NCBI GenBank assembly: GCA_963812075.1
Contig: CAWETN010000007.1
Location: forward strand, 1-64,000
Direction of reading: 5' to 3'
DNA: 64,000 nucleotides
Source of the DNA: JAMXLO01 sp963812075
GTDB lineage: Bacteria > Pseudomonadota > Alphaproteobacteria > Acetobacterales > Acetobacteraceae
The translations under genes and the position numbers were made by a program. The notes beneath the pieces were generated by a model, which did no database searches, was not told the DNA's origin, and saw only the letters and a program-made list of their open reading frames with translations. This document shows, in pieces, positions 1 to 10,347 of the stretch (the stretch's first letter is position 1; each line of letters starts with the position of its first letter).

Positions 1-1159
1 GGTCTCGCTCTCGAGCTCCAGCAATTGCGCCGCCCGCTCGGTCTCGATCCCCTCCACGCCGCGCAGCTTCCGCCCGACCGCGCGGGTCCGCCGGCGTGCC
101 GCGTCAATCGTGTTGCTGAAGCTGCCGGCCTGCTTCGCCAGGCGCTCGAGCACCTCGTCCATCTTCAGCATCTCGGTGCGCGTCGCGCCCAGGAGGTCGC
201 GGATCTGGTCCGCCTTCTGCTCGAGTGCCAGCGTGATGAAGCCGAGGTGGATCGTTCGTAGCAGCGCCGGGAACAGCGACGGTCCCATCACCAGCACGCG
301 GCACTCGCGGCCGATCTCGTCGATCAGCCCGGGGATGCGTGCCACCTCGGTGTACAGCGCGTCGGTCGGCAGATAGAGCACGGCGAACTCCACCGTGACC
401 GGCGGATTGATGTACTTGCTGGCGATCTTCCGCGCCTCGTCGCGCATGCGGCGCTCCAGCATGCGTGACGCGGCGCGCTCGGCATCGGCATCGCCGGCGT
501 CTGAGGCCGCCAGTAGCCGCTCGTAGTCCTCGACCGGGAACTTCGCATCGATCGGCAGCAGCGGTCGGTCGGCGCCCTTCATCGGCATGCGCACGGCGAA
601 CTCCACCACCTCGTTGCTGTCGGGCCGCACCTTGCAGTTCGCCTCGTACTCGCCGGGCGGCAGGATGTCGTCCAGCATCGCGCGCACCTGGGTCTCGCCC
701 CAGCCGCCGCGCGTCTTCACGTTGGAGAACAGGCGCTTGATGTCGCCGATCTGCGCGGTGACCGCCTGCACGTCGCCCATCGCCTTCTGCACCGCGGCGA
801 ACTGGTCGATCACCCGGTTGAAGCTTTCGTTCATCTGCTTCTCGACCGCGGCGTGCAGCTGCTCGTTCACCGTCTTCTGGATCTCGGCGAGCTTCGCCTC
901 GTTGCCCTCGCGCAGTTCGCGAAGCTTGGTCTCCAGCATCGTGCGGGCGCCCTCGAAGTGGGCGCCGATCTCCTGGCGCTGCTGACCCTGCTCGCGCGAC
1001 AGCGCGGCGCGCGTGGTCTCCGCCTCGCTGCGGGTGCCCGCCAGGCTCTGCTCGGCCAGCAGCCGCAGGCGCTGCAGCGTCGCGGCCTGGCGCAGCACGA
1101 TCGAGCAGGGCGGCGATGGCGGCAATCCCCGCCACAGCGGCGAACAACTCGATGAGCAT
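1..1159 (-). CDS. rmuC: DNA recombination protein RmuC, 3' end outside window, one frameshift
   Basis: RmuC-family protein, a predicted nuclease-like factor that limits DNA inversions at repeats. The ATG at 1159 opens with a hydrophobic N-terminal anchor (MLIELFAAVAGIAAIAALL). A coiled-coil-like, Glu/Gln/Arg-rich segment follows, then the family core, including the hallmark LPIDAKFPVEDYERL near 525-570. The reading frame shifts by one base at about 1095-1103: removing one G from CTCGATCGTG joins the anchor to the coiled coil. The 3' end runs off the left edge, so roughly 386 codons are seen. It lies about 50 bases after mprF on the same strand and probably ends the lysS-mprF-rmuC operon. The frameshift is more likely a base-calling error than real decay. 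Confidence 0.85.
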
Positions 1160-1210
1160 GGCCGAAATCCCTTGACGCCAGCGCACTATGCCGCGGCGCG
1201 CGAAGTTGGC

Positions 1211-3257
1211 TCACGCCGCCGCGGCCACAGTGTCCTGGTTGGTGGCCAACTGCGGCAGCAGCGGCAGCAGCGTCGCGAGATCGCGCTCTGCCACGCAGAC
1301 CAGATACTGCCGTGCCTCGGCCGCCTGGTCGGTCCCCTCCAGCAGCAGCCCATCCTCGCCCAGCGGTAGCGCGGTCAGCCCGAGGTCGCCGTACACCTTC
1401 AGCAGGCCCCGGCCGGCGCGCCAGAACGCCGGATCGAGGCCCTCCTGCTGTGCCAGGTCGCGCAATCGCCAGATCGCCGAGACCCGATCGGTTTCGGCAC
1501 CCATCGGATCGCCGATGCCCAGCAGCACACGGCCGCAGCGGCGGAACGGGATGCCGGCATGCTCCGCCTCGCCCAGGACCGACTTCGTCAGCGCGTGCCG
1601 GCGGAATGATACCGCCGAGCAACGCCAGGCGCTGCCTGGTCTTCGCGTCCCATGGCAGCCAACGCACCTTGCCGGGGCGCAGCAGGCGCCAGATCGCGAT
1701 CAGCGCTAGCGTGACCGCCAGCGCCACGGTAAGGCGCAGCGTGTGCGGCACCTCGCGCGACATCACCACCGCCCACCAGGCGTTGTTGGCCAGCAGGTGC
1801 ACGCGCGGTCGCGTGCCGACCAGCGCGAGCAGGCAGATCACCAGGGCGAACAGCGAGACGGCGCTCGAGGCATTCAGCGGTCCGCTCAGCAGTCTGGCGT
1901 GCCGGTAGAAGCAGCGCTTGAGCGGCGCCACCAGCATGACGACCACGACCAGCACGGCGGAAATCCACAGCCGCTCCATCTGCGTTGCGGTGAACGCCGC
2001 CCCCACCACCAGCAGCAGGATGGTGGCCACCCAGGCGAGATTGACCCGCTGCGACAGACCCAGAGTCACCACGATGAGGCCGGCGCCGATCAGCGACGGG
2101 ACGAACTGACCGGCCTGGGTTGCCATCTCGGCGAAGTCAGGGTCGATCCAGGAGAAGTCGGACTGCGGCGCCAGGATGCCGACGCACAGCAGCATCACGC
2201 CGGACATCGCGACCAGTCCGGTGGTGCTGGCGACCGCGAAGTCGGGCTCGCTCCAGCGCGCCAGCGCGCCAAACCTCTCGGCGCGCCGCAGCAGCACGCT
2301 GCCGCGCAGCAGGATCTCGTTGCCGGTGAACAGGAAGCCCGCCAGGAACAGCGGAATGATGTAGTAGTAGAGCCGGAACACCACGATCGCGCCGACGATC
2401 TCCGGCGCGCTGAGGTAGGGCGACAGGCCGAGCAGGATCGCCGTGTCGAACACGCCGATGCCGCCGGGCAGGTTGGCCGCGAGCCCCGCCGTGTACGACG
2501 CGACATAGACGCCCAGGAAGATCGGCCAGGTCAGATGCGGGGCGTTCGGCAGCAGTGCGTAGAAGATCGACGCGGTGATGGCGACGTCCACCGTCGCCAG
2601 CACCACCTGGACGATCGCCATCCGCCAGCCCGGCAGGCCAACCTCGTAGCCGAACAGCCTGACGCCGCCCAACACGCGCGAAAGCGTGACGTAGCCGAGT
2701 ACGACGGCCCACAACAGCGCGCCGACCGTATACATCACCCAGTGCGGCAGATGCTCGCCGAAGAACGGAATCGACTGCGGTTCCAAGAACAGGATGGTGC
2801 CGCCCAGCACCATGCCGCCCAGCGCGAAGGTCAGGCTGCAGAACGCCACCGTCTTGGCGATCTGCAGCGGCGTCAGGCCCCAATGCGCGTACAGCCGATA
2901 GCGGACCGCAGCGCCCGACACCGCGGCAAAGCCCAGGTTGTGCGAGAGCGCATAGGCACAGAACGAGGCGAACGCGACGCGACCGTAGGACACCTTGTGG
3001 CCGGCGTAGATCGTGCCGAGCCGGTCGTAGATGGTGAGCACGCCGTAGGACAGGATGGTCCACAGAAAACCGATCGCCAGCGACCGCGCCGGAATGGCAT
3101 GCAGCGCGGCGTCGATGTCGCGCAGCCGAAGGTGGCGAAATTCCTTCTGCACCACATAGATCGCGCCGATCAGCAGCAGCACGCCGAGAACCGCCGGCAA
3201 CTGGCGCAGCGCGGCCCGGCCGACGGCGCGCGCCCGCTGTGCCAGCATCGCATTCAC
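1211..3257 (-). CDS. mprF: MprF-type phosphatidylglycerol lysyltransferase/flippase with short C-terminal domain
   Basis: Integral membrane protein of the MprF family, which adds lysine from Lys-tRNA to phosphatidylglycerol and flips the product. About 530 residues contain a dozen or more hydrophobic segments, including the family-typical stretch NLPGGIGVFDTAILLGL. A DUF2156-like start follows (LLGIGDPMGAETD, then GLLKVYGDLGLTALPLG), but the protein stops about 45 residues later. The synthetase domain is therefore only about 145 residues instead of about 300, and its second lobe is absent. A frameshift near 1590-1605 separates the membrane part from this domain. The GTG at 3257 overlaps the lysS stop (GTGA); an ATG lies nine bases downstream at 3248. 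Family assignment is firm. Whether it still makes lysyl-phosphatidylglycerol is doubtful. Confidence 0.8.
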
Positions 3258-4835
3258 GCGGCGTCGGCCGGGCGCGCCAGCGCAGCCTCGATCAGCGCGA
3301 TCGTCTCGTCGACGCCGTACAGCGCCACGAAGCCGCCGAAGCGCGGACCCTCCTGCTGGCCCAGCAGCACTTGGTAGAGGCAGCCGAACCAGGCCCGCAG
3401 GTCCGGGAACGGGTGCCGCTTGCCGACCTCGTAGACGATCGTTCTGGATCGCCTCGGCATCAGCGATGCGGTCGAGGCCCTTCAGCGTCTCCGCCAGATC
3501 GGCCAGCGCCGCGCGCTCCACCTCGGTCGGGCTGGCGGTAGCGCTTCTCGGGGCGGACGAAGTCGCGGTAGTAGGCGATCGCGTGATCCACCAGCCGGTC
3601 GAGGAACGGCATCGTCTCGGGTGTCGCGTCCGGGCGGTAGCGGCGGATGAACCCCCACAGAATCTCCGGCGTGTCGGCGTTCACCACCGAGGCCAGGTTC
3701 AGCAGCATGCCGAACGACACCGGGCTGCCGCCATGGTTCGGCAGCCGCCCGGCATGGATGTGCCAGGCGGGATTGAGCCTGTCGATCCGCCTCGCAGCTT
3801 GGCGGCGTTGCCAGGTACTCGTCCACCGCCCTCGGGATCATGTCGAAATACAGCCGCTTGGCGCGCTGCGGCGCGTTGAACATGAACTGCGACAGGCTCT
3901 CGGGCGGCGCGTAGCGCAGCCACTCCTCGACGGACAGGCCGTTGCCCTTCGACTTGCTGATCTTCTGCGCCTGTTCGTCGAGGAACAGCTCGTAGGTGAA
4001 GCCATCCGGCGGCGTGCCGCCGAGGATGCGGCAGATGCGGCCCGACAGCCGCACCGAATCGATCAGGTCCTTGCCGGACATCTCGTAATCGACGTCGAGC
4101 GCGTACCAGCGCATCGCCCAGTCGGCCTTCCACTGCAGCTTGCAGCTGCCGCCCTTCACCGAGGTCTCATACGTCTCGCCGCTCTCCGGGTCGCGCCAGA
4201 CCACCGTTCCGGCTGCAGCGTCGTGCCGCTCCATCGGCACCTGCATGACGCGCCCGGTGCGCGGGTGCAGCGGCAGGATCGGCGAGTAGGTGGCACGGCG
4301 TTCCGGCCCGAGCGTCGGCAGGATCACCGCCATCACCTCGTCGTAGCATTCCAGCACGCGGACCAGCGCCGCATCGAACCGACCGGAGGCGTAATATTCG
4401 GTGGAGGACGCGAATTCGTATTCGAATCCGAACGAGTCCAGGAACGAGCGCAGGCGGGCGTTGTTATGCGCACCGAAGCTCGTCGTGCGAGCCGAACGGA
4501 TCGGGGATGCGGGTGAGCGGCTTGCCGAGATGCGGCGTCAGCAGGTCGCGGTTCGGCACGTTGTCCGGCACTTTGCGCAACCCGTCCATGTCGTCGCTGA
4601 ACGCGATCAGGCGAGAGGGCAGGCCGGTGAGGTCGGTGAAGGCATGACGCACCCAGGAGGTGCGGGCGACCTCGCCGAAGGTGCCGATATGCGGTAGTCC
4701 CGACGGACCGTAGCCGGTCTCGAACAGTGCATGGGTCTTGCCGCTCGCCGCCAGGCGGCGTGCCACCTTGAGCGCTTCCTCGTACGGCCAGATTTTCGGG
4801 GGCCCGGTTTCGTTGTCGCGTGCTGTCGCAGCCAT
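3254..4835 (-). CDS. lysS: Class I lysyl-tRNA synthetase, four frameshifts
   Basis: Lysine-tRNA ligase of the archaeal/alphaproteobacterial class I type. It has a HIGH-like motif (GPSGLPHIGTFGEV) near the N-terminus and a KMSKS-like motif KISKSKGN near 3940-3965. The span from the ATG at 4835 to the TGA at 3254 is about 527 codons, the usual length. The frame breaks four times, near 4479, 3787, 3534 and 3450. Each time the next frame continues with family sequence, for example DPFGSHDE then FGAHNNARLRSF, and AEAIQN then IVYEVGKRHPF. Single-base indels explain all four. The enzyme is essential unless a class II copy exists elsewhere, so sequence error is the best reading. It is followed by mprF with a four-base overlap. 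Confidence 0.85.
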
Positions 4836-4890
4836 TCCGCAGAAGCTAGGAACCTGTCGGTTCCGGGTCAATCACGCAGTCCCATCGCGG

Positions 4891-5049
4891 CTACATGCCG
4901 CTCCCCCCCATGCCACCGTCACCCCCCATGCTCGCGCCTCGATCGTTGGTTTGCGGAACATGGTGGGCACTCATCATGCGGGTCGCAGCACAATCGGCGC
5001 AGACCAGTCCGGCGCAGCAGAGGATGGCCATGCGGACGAATGCAACCAT
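4891..5049 (-). CDS. Tiny secreted Met/Gly-rich protein
   Basis: A 52-codon open frame from the ATG at 5049 to a TAG at 4891. It starts with a signal-peptide-like stretch (MVAFVRMAILCCAGLVCA) followed by Cys-Ala-Ala, and ends in a Met/Gly-rich tail (GASMGGDGGMGGSGM). No family is recognised. It lies five bases after a second tiny gene with a lipobox and a Gly-rich tail, which suggests a pair of related envelope peptides. lysS begins 56 bases downstream on the same strand. A chance open frame is possible at this size. The signal peptide and the similar neighbour argue for a real gene. Confidence 0.45.
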   Translation of the reverse strand: MVAFVRMAILCCAGLVCADCAATRMMSAHHVPQTNDRGASMGGDGGMGGSGM

Positions 5050-5053
5050 AAGA

Positions 5054-5214
5054 TCAGTAGCCACCACCGCCGCCGCCGCCGCTGGACGGCTGGGTGATCA
5101 GAACGCCGGCCTGCGAGCGCTGCGGAGTCGAGGCCTGATCGGCGGGAGGCTGCGCACAGGCGGCGAGCCCAGGACAAGTCCGCCTATGACAAGAATGCTG
5201 CGGCCCGTGTTCAT
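5054..5214 (-). CDS. Small Gly-tailed lipoprotein, one frameshift
   Basis: The ATG at 5214 gives MNTGRSILVIGGLVL. One base out of frame (near 5165-5175) the sequence continues as a lipobox LAAC followed by AQPPADQAS, and it ends with ITQPSSGGGGGGGY and a TGA at 5054. Joined, this is a lipoprotein precursor of about 53 residues with a short Gln/Ser-rich body and a poly-Gly-Tyr tail. The total of 161 bases is not a multiple of three, in keeping with one indel. No known function. It is divergent from the dinG-type helicase gene and tandem with the tiny secreted protein downstream. Confidence 0.45.
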
Positions 5215-5337
5215 AATGACCTCTCCCACCCATACAATGGCACTGACGAAGCGATTGTGATATGAATTCCCTTCCTCACCAATTCGTGGTTGTAGAACCC
5301 CTGGCGTGCCGTCGGCGGTTCTGCCTGTGCTTCCCGG

Positions 5338-8139
5338 GTGACCAGCGGCATCACGCTTCCTGACGCGCCGGCTGTGGTGGCCGGGCATGGCCGTGCCGCC
5401 ATCTTTACCGCCGATGGCGAGCTGCTGCTGGTGGCGGCGACAGATGCCCCGGCGCATTTGCGCGGCCTGCCACCACCCCTGCTGGTCCACGCGCCCGCGA
5501 CATTCCGGCGGCTCGGTTTGCGCGGCGTGCCGGCCTTCGATCTGCTGGAGCTGTTCGCCTTCGTGCTGCCGGCGCGGGCGCCGGCGCCGACGCCGCGGGG
5601 CCTCGCACTGGCGCTCGACTTCGAGCCCCCGCGCGGGCTGGAGGCTGCCGCTGCGCTGCTGCCCGAACTGGTCGCCGCGCTGCTGAATCGCCTTGCGCAG
5701 GGCCGCGAGCTGGCGCTGAACCGCGATGCGGCAGGGCTGGCCGCCCGCATGGATCAGGGTGGATGGAGCTGGGGACCATTCGTCGCGGCAGCGCTCGGCC
5801 GGCCGGACGCGGCACCTTCGGTAGAGGCGCTGCGGGTGTGGAGGCGCCTACCCGAGTGGGAGGACGCGGCACCCCTGCCGCCGCCGTCGTCGCATCCGGT
5901 GGCTGAGGCCGAGGCGCGGTCGCGGCTGGCCGCCATGCTTGGACCGCACGCGGAGCAGCGGCCGGGCCAAGCCGACTATGCGGGGGCGGTCGCCGCGGCG
6001 TTCGCGCCGCGCGAGACCCGCGGCGATCCGCATCTGGTGCTGGCGGAGGCCGGCACTGGCACCGGCAAGACGCTCGGCTATCTGGCGCCGGCCAGCCTGT
6101 GGGCGGAGAAGAACCACGGCGGCGTGTGGATCAGCACCTTCACCCGCCACCTGCAGCGGCAGATCGACGGCGAGCTGGCGCGGCTGTTCCCCGACCCCGC
6201 TGACCGGCACCGCCGCGTCGTGGTCCGCAAGGGACGCGAGAACTATCTCTGCCTGCTGAACTTCGAGGACGCGCTGGGCCCGGTCCATCGCGCCTCGCGC
6301 CAGCCGCGGTCATCCCGCTGGGCCTGATCGCGCGCTGGGCGCTGGTGACCGATGACGGCGATATCCAGGGCGGCGACCTGCCGGGCTGGCTGGCCGAGTT
6401 GTTCGGCACTGGCACGATCCTTGGCCTCGCGGACCGGCGCGGCGAGTGCATCCATGCCGCCTGCCCGCACTGGAAGCGCTGCTTCGTCGAGCACACGATC
6501 CGCCGCGCGCGGACCGCGCAGCTGGTGGTCGCCAACCATGCGCTGGTGATGACGCAGGCCGCCTGGGGCGGACTGGACGACAGCGTGGTGCCCGGCCGCT
6601 ACGTGTTCGACGAAGGCCACCACGTGTTCGACGCGGCGGACAGCGCGTTTTCAGCCGAGTTGTCCGGCCTGGAGACCGCCGAGATGCGCCGCTGGCTGCT
6701 GGGCGCGGAAGGCGGGCGCTCGCGCGCCCGCGGCCTGCGCCGGCGACTGGAGGAACTGGTTGCCGCCCGCCCGCCGCTGGAGGCGCCGCTGGACGCCGCG
6801 CTGCAGGCGGCGCGCGCGCTGCCGGCGCCGGGCTGGCAGAGCCGCATCGGCACCGACCTTCCCGAACCGGGCGGCCAGGGCGCCGGCCGGCCCAATCCGA
6901 CCGAGGGCTTCCTGCGCCTGGTCCGCCACCAGCTGCTGGCCCGGGTGGCGCGCGACGAGATGGGCTGGGGCGGGCTGGAATGCGAGGTCTTTCCGCTGGG
7001 TCCGGGTGTCGGCGAGGCGGCGGAGAGGCTCGCGCCGCGCCTTGGCGCGCATCGCCGAGCCGATCGCCACGCTGCGCGAACGGCTGCTCGGTCGGCTCGA
7101 CGAGGAGGCGGACGACATGGATGCCGCCACGCGCAACCGCATCGAGGCGGCCGGCCGGTCGCTCAACCGCCGGGCCCTGGCGCCGCTCTCGGCCTGGCAG
7201 ACCATGCTGCACGCGCTGAACGAGCGCCGCCCGGAGCCGGGCGAGCGCCCCGACGAGATCCTGTTCCTGCGGCTGGCGCGAGCCGAAGGCGGGCGCGAGA
7301 TCGATGTCGGCCTGCACCGCCATTGGCTGGACCCTACCATCCCGTTCGCCACCACGCTCGCCGCTCCGGCCCAGGGTCTGCTGGTCACCTCCGCCACCCT
7401 GCGCGACGCCGGCGACGCCGATCCGGAAGCCGCCTGGGAGTCGGCCGAGGCACGGGTTGGCGCACCGCATCTGCCCTCGCCGGCGATCCGCGCCGCGGTC
7501 GCCAGCCCGTTCGACTATGCCAATCAGACCCGCGCCTTCATCGTCACCGACGTGCAGGGCGGCGACCTCGCACAGCTGGCGGCGGCCTATCGCGCATTGT
7601 TCATCGCCGCAGGCGGCGGCGCGCTGGGGCTGTTCACTGCGATCCGCCGGCTCCAGGGCGTGCACGCGCGCATCGCGGCCGAACTGGAGGAGGCGGGCAT
7701 TCCGCTCTACGCCCAGCACGTCGATGCAATGGGCAACGCCACCCTCGTGGACGTGTTCCGCACCGAGGAGGAGAGCTGCCTGCTCGGCACCGATGCGATG
7801 CGCGACGGCGTGGACGTGCCGGGGCGCGCGTTGCGCCTGGTGGTGTTCGAGAAGGTGCCCTGGCCGCGCCCGGACATCCTGCACCGTGAGCGCCGCATCC
7901 ACCTGTCGCACGGCGATCCGAAGGGCTTCGACGACCGGGTTGCACGGTTGCGGCTGCGCCAGGCGTTCGGCCGGCTGATCCGCCGCGCCACCGACCGTGG
8001 CGTGTTCGTGCTGCTGGACCGCCAGACGCCCTCGCGGCTGCTGTCGGCGTTTCCGGCCGGGGTGGCGGTGCGCCGGTCGGGTCTGGCGGAGGCGGTGCGG
8101 CAGACCCGGGCGTTCCTGGCCGAACCGCTGCCCGCTTGA
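5338..8139 (+). CDS. dinG: DinG-type ATP-dependent DNA helicase, two frameshifts
   Basis: Superfamily 2 XPD/DinG-like helicase that unwinds DNA and usually carries an iron-sulfur cluster. Roughly 230 N-terminal residues precede Walker A (AEAGTGTGKT, about 6046-6075). Iron-sulfur cysteines are visible in ENYLCLLNF and in the CIHAACPHWKRC stretch (about 6448-6483). The Walker B box reads DEGHH (about 6609-6623). The C-terminal motor half has DAMRDGVDVPG and QAFGRLIRR. Frameshifts near 6298 and 7040 split the gene, but the three segments read continuously as one helicase of about 930 residues. The GTG at 5338 is the likely start, though upstream starts are possible. The role in DNA repair is by family only. 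Confidence 0.8.
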
Positions 8140-8192
8140 ACTGTCCGCACCGTCTCTATCAGGTTCAGGCGCACGCAACACGGAGATCGACG

Positions 8193-8624
8193 ATGCACGC
8201 GCACGAGGCGCTGGATGCGCCCGAAGCACTGGTCCTGACCATGGTCCTGGTGGCGGCTGCCGATGGCGGCACGACCGACCGCGAGATCGGCGTGATGTCC
8301 GGTCAGGTGCAGACGCTGCCGGTGTTCCACGAGTTCACCACCGCCCAGCTTGCGACCGCTACCGATGCGGCGGTGCAACTGCTGAACGAGGAGGACGGTC
8401 TTCAGCGTGCCGGCCGACTGATGCGCGACGCGCTCGAAACGCGACTGCGCGAGACCGCCTACGCACTGGCCTGTGAGGTCGTGGCGGCGAGCAAGGTGGC
8501 GAAGGAGCGGACACTCCAGATGCTGGCATTCGTGCGCGACGAACTGCGGCTCGATCCGCTGATCGCCGCCGCCATCGAGCGCGGCGTGCGCGCCCGCCAC
8601 CAGCGCATCGGACCCAGCAAATAG
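8193..8624 (+). CDS. TerB-like tellurite resistance family protein
   Basis: A 143-residue acidic, helical protein resembling the TerB-like (DjlA/TerB) all-helical fold. Typical sequence is LTMVLVAAADGGTTDREIGVM near the start, followed by amphipathic helices and VVAASKVAKERTLQMLA. The ATG at 8193 is chosen because CGGAGATCG lies just upstream; a frame extension back to 8136 adds non-conserved sequence. It follows the helicase gene and precedes the histidine kinase by eight bases, so it may be co-transcribed with phoR. TerB-like proteins often sense metals or stress at the membrane; the role here is unknown. Confidence 0.65.
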   Translation: MHAHEALDAPEALVLTMVLVAAADGGTTDREIGVMSGQVQTLPVFHEFTTAQLATATDAAVQLLNEEDGLQRAGRLMRDALETRLRETAYALACEVVAASKVAKERTLQMLAFVRDELRLDPLIAAAIERGVRARHQRIGPSK

Positions 8625-8632
8625 CGACGCGG

Positions 8633-9979
8633 GTGCTGGGGGCTGCGGCGGTCGTCGCCGGAGTTCCGGTCGCTGCCCTGCTGCTGCTGGCAGTGGTGGG
8701 GTGGGCACCGGTCGGCGCCGCACTGGCGGGGATCGGCGCCACCCTGCTGGCCGCGCTGGTCCTGGGGCTGTGCTGGGCGCGCGATCTCGACCTGTTAGCG
8801 GAGGCCGTGCACCACATCGGCGCGGACGGGACGCTGCCGCCCGGGTCGCCGGTCCTGCCAGGGATGCGGCGCCTCGGCGTGGATCTCGAGCGGCTGGCAC
8901 GCCGGACCGCCGCGCGGACCGCGCTTATCGAACAGCTTCGGCGCACCGACGGAACGGTGGTCGAGAGGCTGCCCGATCCGCTGATCGTGCTGGCGGAGGA
9001 TCGTGGCGTCCGGCGCGCCAATTCGGCAGCGCGCGACGCGTTCGGTGCCGACATTCCCGCGGTGCTGCGGCACCCCGATCTGCGCGCCGCGATCGACCGC
9101 GCGTTGGCGACCGGCCTGACCCAGACCGCGGAGGTGATCCTGCCAGTGCCGGTGCCGCGCGAGGTGCACGCCGCGGTCGTGCCGATGGACCCGGCCCTCG
9201 CCGATGGCGGCCGCGCCGTGGTGGTGCTGTCGGACCGCACGCGCGAGCGCGCCGTCGAGCGCATGCGCGCCGATTTCGTTGCCAACGTGAGCCACGAGCT
9301 ACGCACGCCGCTGGCTTCGCTGATCGGCTTCATCGACACGCTGCGCGGTCCCGCGGCCGACGATCCGCCGGCGCAGCAGCGCTTCCTCGGCATCATGGGC
9401 GAGCAGGCCTCGCGGATGAACCGGCTGATCGACGACCTGCTGAGCCTGTCGCGCATCGAGCTGATCGAGCACCAGGCCCCGTCCGGCGCCGTCGCGCTGG
9501 ACGAACTGGTGGGTCGGCTGGCGGCCGGATTCGAGCCGCGGCTGAAGGCGCGGTCGGTGAGTCTCGACCTGCATCTGGGGGAGAACCTGCCGGCGGTGAC
9601 CGGGGACGCCGACCAGTTGACCCAGGTGCTGCAGAACCTGCTCGATAACGCGGTGAAGTACGGCCGCGAGGGTGGCACTGTGCGGCTCGAGGCGGCGGCG
9701 GCACAGGGCAGGCCGGGCGTGGTGCTGAGCGTCGCCGATCAGGGTGCCGGCATTCCGCGCGAACACCTGCCGCGGCTGACCGAACGCTTCTACCGGGTCG
9801 ATACCGGGCGCTCGCGCGCCGCCGGCGGAACTGGGCTGGGTCTCGCCATCGTCAAGCACATCGTGAACCGCCACCGCGGACAACTGACGATCGAGAGCGA
9901 GGAGGGGATCGGCACGACAGTGAGCGTTTGGCTGCCGCAGGCGGTCGCGCGTCCGGTCGCCTCGGAGATCCATGCCTAG
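8633..9979 (+). CDS. phoR: PhoR-type sensor histidine kinase
   Basis: A 448-residue kinase. Two hydrophobic segments lie within the first 50 residues, then a PAS-like region (LPDPLIVLAEDRGVRRAN). The H-box is NVSHELRTPLASLIGF with the phosphoacceptor His. The N-box is LLDNAVKYG, and the G-boxes include DQGAGIPREHLP and GGTGLGLAIVKHI. This order is typical of PhoR, the phosphate-starvation sensor that phosphorylates PhoB. It starts with GTG at 8633, just after the TerB-like gene. No phoB, phoU or pst genes follow in this window, so naming it PhoR rests on domain order and sequence flavour only. Confidence 0.75.
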   Translation: MLGAAAVVAGVPVAALLLLAVVGWAPVGAALAGIGATLLAALVLGLCWARDLDLLAEAVHHIGADGTLPPGSPVLPGMRRLGVDLERLARRTAARTALIEQLRRTDGTVVERLPDPLIVLAEDRGVRRANSAARDAFGADIPAVLRHPDLRAAIDRALATGLTQTAEVILPVPVPREVHAAVVPMDPALADGGRAVVVLSDRTRERAVERMRADFVANVSHELRTPLASLIGFIDTLRGPAADDPPAQQRFLGIMGEQASRMNRLIDDLLSLSRIELIEHQAPSGAVALDELVGRLAAGFEPRLKARSVSLDLHLGENLPAVTGDADQLTQVLQNLLDNAVKYGREGGTVRLEAAAAQGRPGVVLSVADQGAGIPREHLPRLTERFYRVDTGRSRAAGGTGLGLAIVKHIVNRHRGQLTIESEEGIGTTVSVWLPQAVARPVASEIHA

Positions 9980-10004
9980 CGTCACGTCCCGGGTCGGAGA
10001 GGAT

Positions 10005-10347
10005 ATGGGCAAGCGGGCAGGCCTAGCCCTGGCGGGGATCGCGCGCGGGTTGTCGTGCATGAGCGCCACGGCGGCGCGCACCCACCTTGCGCCGGGTGTC
10101 GTACACGCCGTGGGGGGCCGCGCTGGAACGCAACCACGTTCCGACGAAGGCGGAGGCGCGATGGGTCACCTATGTGACCGAGCAGGCGACCGCCCCCTAT
10201 ATTGAGGTGGAGGTGCGGGAACGACATGGCATGGCTGCTGCGACGATCCCGCCACCAGTCCGCGTTGTTCACCGTCTGTATGATATGCGCAACCACGCGG
10301 TGCAGAAGGAAAACGACGCAAGCGATGGCTATGACCGCCTGCGGTGA
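10005..10347 (+). CDS. Hypothetical secreted protein, probably frameshifted
   Basis: The ATG at 10005 follows a good ribosome-binding site (GGAGAGG) and encodes a signal-peptide-like start (MGKRAGLALAGIARGLSC). That frame loses coding character, while a second frame from about 10090 (SYTPWGAALERNHVPTKAEA, then EQATAPYIEVEVRERHG) reads to the TGA at 10345. A single indel near 10085-10095 would join them into a protein of about 113 residues. No family recognised. Its stop overlaps the next start (TGATG), which suggests an operon of two secreted proteins. Low certainty. Confidence 0.3.

Noticed and set aside
1743..3377. Long plus-strand open frame opposite mprF
   Set aside because: Same shadow composition; the minus strand holds a clear membrane protein.
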